A DNA stretch of 64,000 bases, from NCBI RefSeq assembly GCF_010435965.1, contig NZ_JAAGAA010000001.1, forward strand, positions 62,001-126,000, written 5' to 3'. Origin of the DNA: Crenobacter caeni. GTDB taxonomy: Bacteria; Pseudomonadota; Gammaproteobacteria; Burkholderiales; Chromobacteriaceae. Positions 8,405 to 18,146 of this stretch are shown in pieces. The notes beneath the pieces were generated by a model. It was not told where the DNA came from. It saw only the letters and a program-made list of their open reading frames with translations, and did no database searches. Position numbers and translations under genes: made by a program. Every line of letters starts with the position of its first letter. The stretch's first letter is position 1.

Positions 8405-9865
8405 ATGATGAACCCGACCCCCGCTTTCGACATGCTGCTGTTCGGCGGCACCGGCGACCTGGTGATGCGCAAACTGTTGCCGGCGCTGTTCGGCGCGCAC
8501 GCGGCAGGCCTGCTGCACCCGCTAGGGCGCATCTACGCGCTCGGCCGCCAGCCCTTGTCGCGCGACGACTACCTGGCGCTTGCCTCGCGCGACGCGCGCG
8601 CGCACTGCGACGGCGCCGACGATGCGCGCTGGGCGGCGTTTTGCGCGCGCATCGACTACCTGCAGGTCGACGCGACGCGCGCGGCCGACTTTGCCGCACT
8701 GGCCGAGCGGCTGTCCGGCGACGACGGCCGCGTGCGCGTGGTCTACCTGGCCACTGCGCCCGGCCTGTTCGTGCCGATCTGCGAACACCTGGCAGCGGCT
8801 GGCCTTGCCGACGCGCGCACCCGGCTGGTGCTGGAGAAGCCGCTGGGGCACGACCTCGCGTCGGCCGACGCCATCAACGACGCGGTGTCGCGGCACTTTG
8901 CCGAGGACCAGCTGTACCGGATCGACCATTACCTCGGCAAGGAGTCGGTGCAGAACCTGCTGGCGCTGCGCTTCGGCAACACCCTGTTCGAGCCGCTGTG
9001 GCGGCGCGAGTGGGTCGAGAGCGTGCAGATCACGCTGGCCGAGGAGATCGGCGTCGCCGGCCGCGGCGAATTCTACGAGCGCACTGGCGCGCTCAGGGAC
9101 ATGGTGCAGAACCATCTGCTGCAGCTGTTGTGCATCGTCGCGATGGAGCCGCCGGCCTCGCTCGACGCCGACGCGGTGCGCGACGAGAAGCTCAAGGTTT
9201 TGAAGGCGCTCGCGCCGTTCGACGCGGCGTCGGTGGCGCGCGACACGGTGCGCGGCCAGTACCAGGCGGGCGCCAGCGGCGGGGTCGCGGTCGAAGGCTA
9301 CCGCGCGGAGGAGGGCGTCGCCGCGGACAGCCGCACCGAGACCTACGTCGCGCTGAAGACGTCGATCGGCAACTGGCGCTGGGCCGGCGTGCCGTTCTAT
9401 CTGCGCACCGGCAAGCGGCTCGCTCGGCGCCAGGCCGAGATCGTGATCACCTTCCGCGACGTGCCGCACAAGCTGTTCGACGTGCCGCCGATGTGCCGCA
9501 ACGCCAACCGGCTGGTGATCGAGCTGCAACCGGAGGAGAGCATCCGCCTGTGGTTCCGCGCGAAGACGCCGGGCGACGGCATGGACCTGCAGCCGGTCTC
9601 CCTCAACCTCGACTTTCACGAGACCTTCCGCGTGCGCCGGGTCGACGCGTACGAGCGCCTGCTGCTCGACGTGATCCGCGGCCGTCTCGCGCTCTTCATG
9701 CGGCGCGACGAGCAGGCCGCCGCCTGGCGCTGGGTCGAGCCGCTGCTTGCGGCTTGGGCGGCCGATACGGCCGGCCCGCGCCCGTATATGGCCGGCAGCT
9801 GGGGGCCGGCGGCGGCGAGCACGCTCATCGCGCGCGATGGCCTGAGCTGGCCGGAGGAATGCTGA
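8405..9865 (+). CDS. zwf: Glucose-6-phosphate 1-dehydrogenase
   Basis: A 486-residue NAD(P)-dependent dehydrogenase that oxidises glucose 6-phosphate to 6-phosphogluconolactone and feeds both the Entner-Doudoroff and pentose phosphate routes. The Rossmann motif [10 protein letters not shown] lies near residue 13 and the substrate-binding RIDHYLGKE at about 172-180. The start at 8405 was chosen by the GGAG ribosome site (acggag) and by alignment of the dinucleotide motif; a longer open frame upstream overlaps the divergent edd gene. The pgi gene begins one base after its stop. No pgl gene lies between zwf and pgi, unlike many zwf-pgl clusters. Confidence 0.94.
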   Translation: MMNPTPAFDMLLFGGTGDLVMRKLLPALFGAHAAGLLHPLGRIYALGRQPLSRDDYLALASRDARAHCDGADDARWAAFCARIDYLQVDATRAADFAALAERLSGDDGRVRVVYLATAPGLFVPICEHLAAAGLADARTRLVLEKPLGHDLASADAINDAVSRHFAEDQLYRIDHYLGKESVQNLLALRFGNTLFEPLWRREWVESVQITLAEEIGVAGRGEFYERTGALRDMVQNHLLQLLCIVAMEPPASLDADAVRDEKLKVLKALAPFDAASVARDTVRGQYQAGASGGVAVEGYRAEEGVAADSRTETYVALKTSIGNWRWAGVPFYLRTGKRLARRQAEIVITFRDVPHKLFDVPPMCRNANRLVIELQPEESIRLWFRAKTPGDGMDLQPVSLNLDFHETFRVRRVDAYERLLLDVIRGRLALFMRRDEQAAAWRWVEPLLAAWAADTAGPRPYMAGSWGPAAASTLIARDGLSWPEEC

Positions 9866-9866
9866 G

Positions 9867-11522
9867 ATGGCGCACCTGACGACCCTGCCCGCCTGGCACG
9901 CGCTGCACGCGCACTTTGACGCGGTGCGCGACCGGCAGATGCGCGAGCTGTTCGAACAGGACCCGTCGCGCGCCGAACGTTACTCGCTGTCGGTCGGCGG
10001 GCTGTTGCTCGACTACTCGAAGAACCGCGTCGACGACGAGACGTTGCGCCGCCTGTTCGCGTTGGCGGATGAAGCCGGCGTGCCGGCGCGCATCGCCGCG
10101 ATGTTCGCGGGCGAGCGCATCAACCGTACCGAGGGCCGTGCCGCGCTGCACGTCGCGCTGAGGAACCGCGCGAACACGCCGGTGCTGCTGGATGGCGTCG
10201 ACGTGATGCCGGCCGTCAACGCGGTGCTTGGGCGGATGGCGCGCTTCTCGCACGCGGTGCGCTACGGCGACTGGCTGGGCTACACCGGGCAGCCGATCAC
10301 CGACATCGTCAATATCGGCATCGGCGGCTCGGACCTCGGCCCACAGATGGTGTGCAAGGCGCTGGCACCGTTCGGCCACCCGCGCCTGCGCATGCACTTC
10401 GTCTCCAACGTCGACGGCGAGCAGCTTCGGCAGGCGCTGGACCGCGTGCACCCGCAAAGCACGCTGTTCGTCGTCGAGTCGAAGACCTTCACCACGCAGG
10501 AGACGCTGACCAACGCGCTGACCGCGCGCGCGTGGTTCGTCGAGCGCAGCGGCGAGCCCGCCGCCGTCGCCCGCCACTTCGTCGCGGTGTCGACCAACCG
10601 GCAGGCGGTCGCCGAATTCGGCATTGACCCGGATAACATGTTCGAGTTCTGGGACTGGGTCGGCGGCCGCTTCTCGCTGTGGTCGGCGATCGGCCTGCCC
10701 ATCATGCTGTACCTGGGCGAGGCGCACTTTCTCGCGCTGCTCGAAGGCGCGCACCGCATGGACGAGCATTTCCGCCACGCGCCGCTTGAGGCGAACATGC
10801 CGGTGATCCTCGCCATGCTCGGGGTCTGGTACATCAACTGCTACGGCGGCGGCAGCCACGTGATCGCGCCCTACGACCAGCTGCTCGAGCGCTTCCCGGC
10901 GTTCATCCAGCAGCTCGACATGGAGAGCAACGGCAAGAGCGTGACCGCCGACGGCGCGCCGGTCGGCGTCGAGACCGCGCCCATCATCTGGGGCGAGACC
11001 GGCATCAACGGCCAGCACGCGTTTTTCCAGCTGTTGCACCAGGGCACGCACATCTCGCCGATCGACCTGATCGCGTCGCTGCGCACCCGCTCCGGCCTTG
11101 CCGGCCACCACGACATCCTGCTGGCCAACCTGCTCGCGCAGGCCGAGGCCTTCATGCGCGGCAAGACCGAGGCCGAGGCGCGCGCCGAACTGGTGGCGCA
11201 GGGGCTGGACGAGGCGCGGGTGGCGGCGTTGCTGCCGCACAAGGTGTTCGGCGGCAACCGGCCGTCCAACCTGTTGCTGCTCGACGCGCTGACGCCGCAC
11301 AACCTGGGCAGCCTCGTCGCGCTCTACGAGCACAAGATCTTCGTGCAGGGCGTGGTGTGGGGGGTGAACAGCTTCGACCAGTGGGGGGTCGAACTGGGCA
11401 AGCAACTGGCGCGCGGCATCCTCGCCGAGTTGCGCGGCGAGGCCCCGCCGGGGACGCACGACAGCTCGACCGCGCGTCTGATCCGGCTGATCCGCCGGGT
11501 GCGGGGCGGCGCCGGCACATGA
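9867..11522 (+). CDS. pgi: Glucose-6-phosphate isomerase
   Basis: A 551-residue enzyme interconverting glucose 6-phosphate and fructose 6-phosphate. Signature blocks are [69 protein letters not shown] and the C-terminal [13 protein letters not shown]. Length matches the family (about 550). It starts one base after zwf and is surely translated from the same message. A strong bidirectional terminator follows immediately. In an organism using the Entner-Doudoroff route, Pgi would mainly recycle fructose 6-phosphate back to glucose 6-phosphate; that is inference. Confidence 0.95.
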   Translation: MAHLTTLPAWHALHAHFDAVRDRQMRELFEQDPSRAERYSLSVGGLLLDYSKNRVDDETLRRLFALADEAGVPARIAAMFAGERINRTEGRAALHVALRNRANTPVLLDGVDVMPAVNAVLGRMARFSHAVRYGDWLGYTGQPITDIVNIGIGGSDLGPQMVCKALAPFGHPRLRMHFVSNVDGEQLRQALDRVHPQSTLFVVESKTFTTQETLTNALTARAWFVERSGEPAAVARHFVAVSTNRQAVAEFGIDPDNMFEFWDWVGGRFSLWSAIGLPIMLYLGEAHFLALLEGAHRMDEHFRHAPLEANMPVILAMLGVWYINCYGGGSHVIAPYDQLLERFPAFIQQLDMESNGKSVTADGAPVGVETAPIIWGETGINGQHAFFQLLHQGTHISPIDLIASLRTRSGLAGHHDILLANLLAQAEAFMRGKTEAEARAELVAQGLDEARVAALLPHKVFGGNRPSNLLLLDALTPHNLGSLVALYEHKIFVQGVVWGVNSFDQWGVELGKQLARGILAELRGEAPPGTHDSSTARLIRLIRRVRGGAGT

Positions 11523-11551
11523 AAAAAGCGGGGCTTTCGCCCCGCTTGGTT
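11522..11551. terminator. Bidirectional intrinsic terminator between pgi and gltL
   Basis: The stem AAGCGGGG (11526-11533) pairs with CCCCGCTT (11540-11547) around a 6-base loop. It is flanked by an A-run on the left, giving six T on the minus strand, and TTGGTTTT on the right. It ends both the zwf-pgi unit and the convergent glutamate transporter operon. Confidence 0.85.
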
Positions 11552-11568
11552 TTGCCGGTACCCGCCGC

Positions 11569-12306
11569 TCAGTGCTGCAGGATCTTGGAGAGGAACTGCT
11601 GCGCACGCTCGGAGCGCGGGCTGCCGAAGAACGCATCCTTGTGGCAGTCCTCGACGATGTGGCCGCGATCCATAAAGATCACGCGGTCGGCCACGCGGCG
11701 GGCGAAGCCCATCTCGTGGGTCACGCACATCATGGTCATGCCTTCCTGAGCGAGCTCGGTCATCACGTCGAGCACTTCGTTGATCATCTCCGGGTCGAGC
11801 GCCGAGGTCGGCTCGTCGAACAGCATGCAGATCGGGTCCATCGCCAGCGCGCGGGCGATGGCGACGCGCTGCTGCTGGCCGCCGGAGAGCTGGCCCGGGT
11901 GCTTGTGCGCGTGCGCCTTCAGGCCGACGCGCTCGAGCAGCGCGAGGCCCTTGGCTTCGGCTTCGTCGCGGCCGCGGCCGAGCACCTTGATCTGCGCGAT
12001 CGCCAGGTTCTCGGTGATGGTCAGGTGCGGGAACAGCTCGAAGTGCTGGAACACCATGCCGACCTGGCTGCGCAGCTTGGGCAGGTTGGTCTTCGGGTTG
12101 CCGACCGAGGTGCCGTTGACGATGATCTCGCCCTTCTGGAACGGCTCGAGCGCGTTCACGCACTTGATCAGCGTCGACTTGCCCGAACCGGACGGGCCGC
12201 ACACCACCACCACCTCACCCTTGGCGACGCTGGTGGTGCAATCGGTCAGCACCTGGAACTCGCCGTACCACTTGCTGACGTTCTGGATGGAAATCATCTC
12301 GCTCAT
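11569..12306 (-). CDS. gltL: Glutamate/aspartate ABC transporter ATPase, copy 1
   Basis: A 245-residue polar amino acid transport ATPase. Walker [11 protein letters not shown]-loop [11 protein letters not shown], signature [10 protein letters not shown], Walker B CMLFDEP and the switch histidine VTHEMG are all intact. It starts at the ATG at 12306, which overlaps the gltK stop (ATGA-type junction), with an AAGG site ahead; a longer open frame upstream is only gltK read in another frame. It is the last gene of gltI-gltJ-gltK-gltL and should power the GltJK permease. A second ATPase of the same family is encoded at 15929-16657, so this one may be the operon-dedicated copy. Confidence 0.93.
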   Translation of the reverse strand: MSEMISIQNVSKWYGEFQVLTDCTTSVAKGEVVVVCGPSGSGKSTLIKCVNALEPFQKGEIIVNGTSVGNPKTNLPKLRSQVGMVFQHFELFPHLTITENLAIAQIKVLGRGRDEAEAKGLALLERVGLKAHAHKHPGQLSGGQQQRVAIARALAMDPICMLFDEPTSALDPEMINEVLDVMTELAQEGMTMMCVTHEMGFARRVADRVIFMDRGHIVEDCHKDAFFGSPRSERAQQFLSKILQH

Positions 12307-12968
12307 ACTGCCAACCTTTTCTGCAAACGCTTCACCATCTGCGAAGCGAAGAAACTCACCATGAAATAGACCGCGCCCGCGAACAGCAGGAACTCGTGCG
12401 GCAGGCCGAGGATGTCGCCGCGCGAACGGGCGCTGCTCAGGAAGTCCATCAGGCCGACCGCGTAGACCAGCGAGGTATCCTGGAACAGGATGATCGACTG
12501 CTGCAACAGCAGCGGCATCATCTTGCGGAATGCCTGCGGCAGGATCACCAGGCGCATCGCCTGGCCGTAGGTCATCCCCAGCGCGTACGCGGCGTTGACC
12601 TGGCCGCGCGAGATCGACTGGATGCCGGCGCGCACGATTTCGCAGTAGTACGCGGCCTCGAACATCATGAAGGCGACCAGGCAAGAGGCGAACGCGCCGA
12701 CCGGCACGAAGTCGCCGGTGATCCAGTTCAGCAGCATCGGCACCGCCAGGTAGAACCAGATGATGACGAGCAGCAGCGGGACCGAGCGGAAGATGTTGAC
12801 GTAGCCCTTGGCGAAGCCGGACAGGAGCGGGTTGCTCGACAGGCGAAGCAGCGCGAGCACGGTACCCAGCGCGATGCCGCCGACCACGGCCATCACCAGC
12901 AGCTCGAGGGTGAGCTTCATGCCCTCCCACAGGTCGGGCAGGGCAGGAACGATCTGCGAAAAGTCCAT
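12303..12968 (-). CDS. gltK: Glutamate/aspartate ABC transporter permease GltK
   Basis: A 221-residue inner membrane permease of the HisMQ type with about five membrane spans and the cytoplasmic coupling loop ([24 protein letters not shown]) that contacts the ATPase. The ATG at 12968 sits seven bases after a GGGAGG ribosome site and overlaps the gltJ stop by one base; a GTG just before it is a less likely start. Its stop overlaps the gltL start. These overlaps indicate translational coupling of gltJ, gltK and gltL. Confidence 0.92.
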   Translation of the reverse strand: MDFSQIVPALPDLWEGMKLTLELLVMAVVGGIALGTVLALLRLSSNPLLSGFAKGYVNIFRSVPLLLVIIWFYLAVPMLLNWITGDFVPVGAFASCLVAFMMFEAAYYCEIVRAGIQSISRGQVNAAYALGMTYGQAMRLVILPQAFRKMMPLLLQQSIILFQDTSLVYAVGLMDFLSSARSRGDILGLPHEFLLFAGAVYFMVSFFASQMVKRLQKRLAV

Positions 12969-13714
12969 CACTTACCTCCCTCGACCATCAGGCCGGGGAT
13001 GCGCACGCGCTTCTCGACCCAGCCCATGAACTTCATGATGCTCATGTTGAGCGTGAAATAGATCAGCGTCGCCAGCGTGAATGCCTCGAATATGTTCGCC
13101 GAGAATTCCGCGGTCTGCTTGGCCTGCGCCAGCAGTTCCATCAGGCCGATCAGCGAGGCGACCGACGAGTTCTTGAACACGTTGAGGAACTCGGAGGTGA
13201 GCGGCGGGATCACCACGCGGAACGCCTGCGGCAGCAGCACGTGGCGGTACACCTGGGGCAGCGTGAAGCCGACCGCCATCGCGGCGTTGGCCTGTCCCTT
13301 GGGCAGCGCCTGGATGCCGGTACGCACCTGTTCGCACACGCGCGCGGCGGTGAAGAGGCCCAGGCACAGGGTGACCGAGATATACGCGGACACCATCGGG
13401 TTCAGCTCCTGCTTGAACCAGACCTGGGTCTGTTCCGGCAGGTAGTCCGGCACCACGAAGTACCAGATGAACAGCTGGACGAGCAGCGGCACGTTGCGGA
13501 ACAGTTCGACGTACGCGGTCGCGAGGCCCGACAGCCACTTATTGGGAAGCGTGCGCATCACGCCGAGCAGGCCGCCGATGACGAGGGCGATCGCCCACGC
13601 CGCCAGCGCCAGCGCGATGGTCCAGCCCAGACCGCTGATGAACCAGTCGAGGTAGATCTCGTCGCCGATCCCGGTGGACTTGAAGAAAATATTCCAGTCC
13701 CAGTTGTAATTCAT
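12968..13714 (-). CDS. gltJ: Glutamate/aspartate ABC transporter permease GltJ
   Basis: A 248-residue membrane permease, partner of GltK. The N-terminus (MNYNWDWNIFF) is typical of GltJ, followed by about five hydrophobic spans and the ATPase-coupling segment ARVCEQVRTGIQALPKGQ. The ATG at 13714 has a GGAG site. The 58 bp between gltI and this gene contain a stem-loop that could lower expression of the permease part relative to the binding protein. Translation is coupled to gltK by a one-base overlap. Confidence 0.93.
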   Translation of the reverse strand: MNYNWDWNIFFKSTGIGDEIYLDWFISGLGWTIALALAAWAIALVIGGLLGVMRTLPNKWLSGLATAYVELFRNVPLLVQLFIWYFVVPDYLPEQTQVWFKQELNPMVSAYISVTLCLGLFTAARVCEQVRTGIQALPKGQANAAMAVGFTLPQVYRHVLLPQAFRVVIPPLTSEFLNVFKNSSVASLIGLMELLAQAKQTAEFSANIFEAFTLATLIYFTLNMSIMKFMGWVEKRVRIPGLMVEGGK

Positions 13715-13731
13715 GTTTGCTCCATCAAAGA

Positions 13732-13752
13732 AAGGGGGCGAGATGCCCCCTT
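13732..13752 (-). terminator. Stem-loop between gltI and gltJ (partial terminator or processing hairpin)
   Basis: AAGGGGGC (13732-13739) pairs with GCCCCCTT (13745-13752) around a five-base loop; on the coding minus strand it is followed by TCTTT. Located inside the operon just after gltI, it probably lets more binding protein than permease be made, as in other ABC operons. Effect is inferred. Confidence 0.6.
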
Positions 13753-13772
13753 CGTTAGCCTGGCGATGGGGG

Positions 13773-14675
13773 TCAGCTTGCCGCCGGCTTGTCGGTAGGC
13801 TTGGCGATCAAGGCCTTCACCTCCGGCGACATCGGGAAATTGAGGTTGAGGTTCTTCGGCGGCACCGGCTTCATGAACCACTTGTCGTAGATCTTGTTGA
13901 TCTGGCCCGACTTGTAGGTCGCGACGATCGCCTGGTCGACCACCTGCTTGAACGGCGCGTCACCCTTGCGCACCATGCACCCGTACACCTCGGCCGACTG
14001 CGGCTTGCCGACTACCACCCAGTCTGCCGGCTTGCGCGCCTTGGCGCGTTCGCCGTACAGCATGGCGTCGTCGGTCATGAACGCGGCGGCGCGGCCGGAC
14101 TCGAGCATCAGGAACGACTCGCCGTTGTCCTTGGCGGCGACGATGTTCATGCCCAGCTTGTCGCGGGCGTTCATTGCGCGCATCAGGCGTTCGCCGGTGG
14201 TGCCGGCGGACACGACCACGTTCTTGCCCTTGAGGTCGGCGAAGTCCTTGATGCCGGAGTCCTTCTTCACCATCAGGCGGGTGCCGATCTCGAAGATGCC
14301 GACCGAGAAGTCGACCTGGCGCTGGCGCTCGACGTTGTTGGTCGTCGCGCCGCACTCGATGTCGATCGTGCCGTTCTGCAGCAGCGGGATGCGCGTCTGG
14401 CCGGTGACCATGTTGTAGCGCACCTGCAGGTTCGGCATGTTCAGCTCTTTCTTGACCGCGGCGACGATGTTCTGCGCGAGGTCGATCGAGTAGCCGACCG
14501 GCTCGCGGCCGCCTGCCAGGTAGGCAAACGGGATCGCAGAGTCGCGGTGGCCGAGCACGATCACGCCGGAATCCTTGATCTTCTTCAGGGTTCCGGTCGG
14601 TTCGGCGGCGACGGCATGGCCGGCGACGAGGGCGCAAGCGATGGCTGCGGGCAGCAGGCGTGTGAAGCGGGTCAT
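13773..14675 (-). CDS. gltI: Glutamate/aspartate periplasmic binding protein, copy 1
   Basis: A 300-residue periplasmic solute-binding protein. A signal peptide (residues about 1-23, ending AVAAEP) precedes GTLKKIKDSGVIVLGHRDS, the typical GltI opening, and the C-terminal IYDKWFMKPVPPKNLNLN. It captures glutamate and aspartate for GltJK. The ATG at 14675 follows an AGAAATAG stretch with a weak ribosome site. It is first gene of gltIJKL and lies 261 bp downstream of a paralogous binding protein gene, with its own AT-rich upstream region. The two paralogues are alike along their full length and look like a duplication. Confidence 0.92.
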   Translation of the reverse strand: MTRFTRLLPAAIACALVAGHAVAAEPTGTLKKIKDSGVIVLGHRDSAIPFAYLAGGREPVGYSIDLAQNIVAAVKKELNMPNLQVRYNMVTGQTRIPLLQNGTIDIECGATTNNVERQRQVDFSVGIFEIGTRLMVKKDSGIKDFADLKGKNVVVSAGTTGERLMRAMNARDKLGMNIVAAKDNGESFLMLESGRAAAFMTDDAMLYGERAKARKPADWVVVGKPQSAEVYGCMVRKGDAPFKQVVDQAIVATYKSGQINKIYDKWFMKPVPPKNLNLNFPMSPEVKALIAKPTDKPAAS

Positions 14676-14796
14676 GACTCTATTTCTCCAGATCTGGATG
14701 GATGGAAACGGCCGGTATGGCCTGCCTGCGTGGCGGTACCGTTCTGTGCGGTGCCTGCCGGCAGGGCTTTGTCTACGGCGATGCGCAGTGCATCCG

Positions 14797-14810
14797 GCTA
14801 AAATATTAGC
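14797..14810. promoter_or_regulatory. AT-rich palindrome upstream of gltI copy 1
   Basis: GCTAAAATATTAGC is an interrupted palindrome with perfect 5-bp arms, in the 261-bp gap between the two gltI genes. The surrounding 14797-14825 stretch is strikingly AT-rich for this genome and probably contains the promoter of gltIJKL. The rest of the gap (14676-14936) shows no gene. Confidence 0.35.
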
Positions 14811-14890
14811 AAATACTAAAGCGTCATCACGTTCGCCTAGTTTCCGACAAATCCGGGCACATGGCCTTTGATCTGGCTCAAATTCCCTGA

Positions 14891-14916
14891 ACGGACCGCG
14901 CGCCGGCGCGGTCCGT
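14891..14916 (-). terminator. Terminator-like hairpin after gltI copy 2
   Basis: An 11-bp perfect stem (14891-14901 with 14906-14916) around a 4-base loop, 20 bases past the stop of the second binding protein gene. The following minus-strand sequence (TCAGGGAATTT) has only a short T stretch, so termination may be partial. Confidence 0.55.
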
Positions 14917-14936
14917 GATCCCCGTTTCCGGGAGGC

Positions 14937-15842
14937 TTACAGTTGCTCGGCGGCCTTGTCGGTCGGGCGCTTGATCAGGCCCTTGACCGCGCCGGACATC
15001 GGGAAGCCCAGGTTCAGGTTCTTCGGCGGGACCGGCTTCATGAACCACTTGTCGTAGATCTTGTTGATCTCGCCGGAGGCGTAGGTGGCCTTGATCGCGT
15101 CGTCGACGGTCTTCTTGAACGCGGTATCCCCCTTGCGCACCATGCAGCCGTACACCTCGTACGATTGCGGGGTACCGACCACCACCCAGTTGCCCGGGTT
15201 CTTGGCCTTGGCCATTTCGCCGAACAACAGCGCGTCGTCCATCATGAACGCGGCAGCGCGGCCGGACTCGAGCATCAGGAACGATTCGCCGTGGTCCTTG
15301 GCGGAGATGATGTTCATGCCCAGGCTCTTGGACGCGTTCATCGCCTTGAGCAGGCGCTCGGAGGTCGTGCCGGCGGTGGTCACCACGTTCTTGCCCTTGA
15401 GGTCGGCGAAGTCCTTCACGCCCGAGGTCTTAGCGGTCAACAGGCGGGTGCCGATCTCGAAGATGCCGACCGAGAAGTCGACCTGGCGCTGGCGTTCCGG
15501 GTTGTTGGTGGTCGAGCCGCACTCGAGGTCGACGGTGCCGTTCTGCACCAGCGGGATACGGGTCTGCGAGGTCACCAGGTTGTAGCGCACCTGCAGGTTC
15601 GGCATGTTCAGGTCCTTCTTCAGCTTCTCGACGACCTTCATCTGCAGGTCGTGCGAGTAGCCCATCGGCGTGGCGCCGCCGGCGAGGTAGGAGAAGGGGA
15701 TGGAGTTGTCGCGGTGGCCGAGCACGACCACGCCCGAGTCCTTGATCTTCTTCAGGGTACCGGTCAGTTCGGCGGCGACGGCGGGTGCAGCGACGAACGA
15801 CGCGGCAACGGCCAGGTTCAGAGCACGTACAGCAAGGCGCAT
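14937..15842 (-). CDS. gltI: Glutamate/aspartate periplasmic binding protein, copy 2
   Basis: A 301-residue periplasmic binding protein paralogous to the product at 13773-14675: same opening (GTLKKIKDSGVVVLGHRD) and same closing block (IYDKWFMKPVPPKNLNL). The signal peptide ends near AVAAEL. The ATG at 15842 has an AGGAG ribosome site; an upstream in-frame codon at 15872 is rejected. The gene follows an ATPase gene by 86 bp and is followed by a hairpin. No permease gene belongs to this pair, so it may share GltJK or serve a permease elsewhere. Substrate range relative to copy 1 is not visible. Confidence 0.9.
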   Translation of the reverse strand: MRLAVRALNLAVAASFVAAPAVAAELTGTLKKIKDSGVVVLGHRDNSIPFSYLAGGATPMGYSHDLQMKVVEKLKKDLNMPNLQVRYNLVTSQTRIPLVQNGTVDLECGSTTNNPERQRQVDFSVGIFEIGTRLLTAKTSGVKDFADLKGKNVVTTAGTTSERLLKAMNASKSLGMNIISAKDHGESFLMLESGRAAAFMMDDALLFGEMAKAKNPGNWVVVGTPQSYEVYGCMVRKGDTAFKKTVDDAIKATYASGEINKIYDKWFMKPVPPKNLNLGFPMSGAVKGLIKRPTDKAAEQL

Positions 15843-15928
15843 GGAGTGTTTCTCCTGTCTTCGGGTTTGCAAGGTGGACGCACGCCGAGCCCCCGCTCGC
15901 TACGCGTCCGGTCTGGGTTTTGTTGTAT

Positions 15929-16657
15929 TTAGTGCGAGCGCAGCTGGCGCAGGAACTGCTTGGCGCGTTCGTGCTGCGGGTTGCTGAAGAATTCTTCCGG
16001 TTTCGCCTGCTCGACGACCTGGCCCTGGTCGACGAAGACCACGTAGTCGGCGACTTCGCGCGCGAAGCCCATCTCGTGCGTCACGCACATCATGGTCATG
16101 CCGGACTTGGCAAGGTCGCGCATCACCTGCAGCACTTCGCCGATCATTTCCGGGTCGAGCGCCGAGGTCGGCTCGTCGAACAGCATCACCTTGGGCTGCA
16201 TGGCGAGCCCGCGGGCGATGGCGACGCGCTGCTGCTGGCCGCCGGACAGTTGTGCCGGGAACGCGTCCTTCTTGTGGGCGAGCCCGACGCGGTCGAGCAG
16301 TTCGACCGCCAGCTGTTCGGCGGCGGCCTTGCCCATTTTCTTGACGCGGATCGGCGACAGCGTGATGTTGTCGAGGACCGAAAGGTGGGGGTAGAGGTTG
16401 AAGTGCTGGAACACGAAGCCGACTTCGGCGCGCAGCGCGTTGAGGTCGGTCTTGGGGTCGGTGACGTTCTTACCGTCGACCCAGATTTCGCCTTCGCTGA
16501 TGGTTTCCAGCTGGTTGATCGTGCGGATCAGCGTCGACTTGCCCGACCCGGACGGGCCGCACACGACGACGACTTCGCCCTGGTGGACGTTGAGGTTGAC
16601 CCCGTTGAGGACGTGCAGGTCCTTGAACCACTTGTGGACGTTGGTGAGCCTGATCAT
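15929..16657 (-). CDS. gltL: Polar amino acid ABC transporter ATPase, copy 2
   Basis: A 242-residue ATPase with Walker [20 protein letters not shown] signature, Walker B KVMLFDEP and VTHEMG. It resembles the GltL at 11569-12306 but differs in the helical region ([19 protein letters not shown]). A GGGGAAG ribosome site precedes the ATG at 16657. It heads a unit with the second binding protein gene. A 182-bp gap separates it from rsmA, in which I see no gene. Together with gltI copy 2 it makes a half transporter without permeases, which suggests exchange of subunits with GltJK. Confidence 0.9.
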   Translation of the reverse strand: MIRLTNVHKWFKDLHVLNGVNLNVHQGEVVVVCGPSGSGKSTLIRTINQLETISEGEIWVDGKNVTDPKTDLNALRAEVGFVFQHFNLYPHLSVLDNITLSPIRVKKMGKAAAEQLAVELLDRVGLAHKKDAFPAQLSGGQQQRVAIARGLAMQPKVMLFDEPTSALDPEMIGEVLQVMRDLAKSGMTMMCVTHEMGFAREVADYVVFVDQGQVVEQAKPEEFFSNPQHERAKQFLRQLRSH

Positions 16658-16839
16658 GCCGCGCTTCCCCTGCTAGGCAGTTGTTTCTCCAGCCCCCGGC
16701 AGGCAGCGGCGCGCAGCCGACGCACGGCCACACTCCCCTGCCCGCACGCCGCGGGCCGCTCTTTGTTCGTTCTCTCGTTATCCGCCGCGTGGTCGCGGTC
16801 TTGATTTGTGCGGGCCTTTGGCGCCTCGGCGCCCTGGCG

Positions 16840-17610
16840 TCAGCTAGCCAGGTGGTTGGCGACGGCGACGTACTGGGCCACCGTCAGGTTTTCGGCCCGA
16901 AGGCCGGGGTCGATGCCGAGCGCGGCGAAGGCCGCGTCGTCCAGCACGCCCTTGAGGTTGTTGCGCAGGGTCTTGCGCCTTTGCGCGAACGCCTTGAGCA
17001 CCACGTCCGCGAACAGCACCTCGTCACGGGCGATGCCGCAACGGCCCGGCGCCGGGATCATGCGCACCACGGCCGAGTCGACCTTGGGCGGCGGCCAGAA
17101 CGCGCCGGGCGGTACTGCGAGCACCTGCTCCATCTCGAAGCGGTACTGCAGCATCACGCTCAGGCGGCCGTAGTCGGCTGTGCCCGGTTCGGCGACCATC
17201 CGTTCGACCACTTCCTTCTGCAGCATGAAGTGCATGTCGACCACCCGCTCGGCGTACGTCGCCAGGTGGAACAGCAGCGGCGTCGAGATGTTGTACGGCA
17301 GGTTGCCGGCCACCTTGAAGCGCTTGCCCAGTTCCGAGAAGTCGTACGCTAGCGCATCGCCCTCGTGGATCGTCAACTGCCCCGGCGCGAACGTCGACTT
17401 CAGCCGCGCGATGATGTCGCGGTCGATCTCGACCACGTGCAAGTGGCCTGCGCGCTCGAGCAGCGGGCGCGTCAAGGCGCCCAGGCCCGGGCCGATTTCG
17501 ACGATGGTCTCGCCCGGCAGCGGCCGGATCGCGTCGACGATGTCTTCGATCACCTTCGTGTCCTGCAGGAAGTTCTGACCGAAGCGCTTGCGTGGGATGT
17601 GTTGGCTCAT
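16840..17610 (-). CDS. rsmA: 16S rRNA (adenine1518/1519-N6)-dimethyltransferase
   Basis: A 256-residue KsgA/RsmA methyltransferase that dimethylates two adjacent adenines in the 3' helix of 16S rRNA, a late 30S maturation step. Conserved elements are [11 protein letters not shown] at the N-terminus, the SAM-binding [11 protein letters not shown], and the catalytic NLPYNIST. The ATG at 17610 gives the usual family length. Upstream (17611-17725) is a 115-bp spacer with AT-rich stretches that may hold its promoter; no other gene is visible there. Confidence 0.95.
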   Translation of the reverse strand: MSQHIPRKRFGQNFLQDTKVIEDIVDAIRPLPGETIVEIGPGLGALTRPLLERAGHLHVVEIDRDIIARLKSTFAPGQLTIHEGDALAYDFSELGKRFKVAGNLPYNISTPLLFHLATYAERVVDMHFMLQKEVVERMVAEPGTADYGRLSVMLQYRFEMEQVLAVPPGAFWPPPKVDSAVVRMIPAPGRCGIARDEVLFADVVLKAFAQRRKTLRNNLKGVLDDAAFAALGIDPGLRAENLTVAQYVAVANHLAS

Positions 17611-17725
17611 GTTGTCGTACGGTGCTTACGATTGTCGATTGTAAACTGCCCGACAAGCAGGATGCCAACCCTTGCTGCCGAAAAATAGGCAAAAATTGCT
17701 GCGATCCCCGATGCCGCGCGCATTT

Positions 17726-18142
17726 TTACCCGGTTCCGCCCGCCAGCGCCAGCCCCCCGACCAATAGCGCGTAACGCAGCGACTTGCCGAGCACGATCCA
17801 TGCCAGGCATTTTAGCCAAGGCAGGCGCAGCCAGCCGGCCGCCAGCGGCAGCGCATCGCCGACCAAGGGCACCCACGCGAGCACCAGCGCGGCCGGCCCG
17901 AAGCGAGCGAACCAGCGTGCGGCGCGCGCGGGCAGCTCCTTGCGCGGCGCGCGCCGGCCCAGCCACAGGCTGGTCGCACTGCCCGCGCTGTTGGCGAGGC
18001 TGGCGGTCAGCCAGGCGGGCAGCGCGAGCGCCGGCCATTTCAACAGTAGAGCGCCCAGTGCGAGCTCGGAGTTGCCCGGCAGCACGGTCGCCGACAGGAA
18101 GGCCGACAGCGCGAGCGCCGCGAGCGCGGCGGCCTCGTCCAC
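17726..18142 (-). CDS. YqaA-family (SNARE-associated/VTT domain) membrane protein
   Basis: A 138-residue small membrane protein of the YqaA branch of the DedA/VTT family. Visible marks are LSAFLSATVLPGNSELAL near the N-terminus, NSAGSATSLWLGR in the middle and a hydrophobic C-terminal helix. Function in this branch is not established; DedA relatives act in lipid carrier transport and membrane homeostasis. The GTG at 18142 lies four bases after the cyaY stop; another GTG at 18175 inside cyaY would also work, so the start is uncertain. It is probably cotranscribed with cyaY. Confidence 0.75.
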   Translation of the reverse strand: MDEAAALAALALSAFLSATVLPGNSELALGALLLKWPALALPAWLTASLANSAGSATSLWLGRRAPRKELPARAARWFARFGPAALVLAWVPLVGDALPLAAGWLRLPWLKCLAWIVLGKSLRYALLVGGLALAGGTG

Positions 18143-18146
18143 GGTT

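Noticed and set aside
11569-12930. Extended 453-codon version of the ATPase gene
   Set aside because: The first 208 residues are the gltK region read in another frame; the ABC domain begins at the ATG at 12306 with its own ribosome site.
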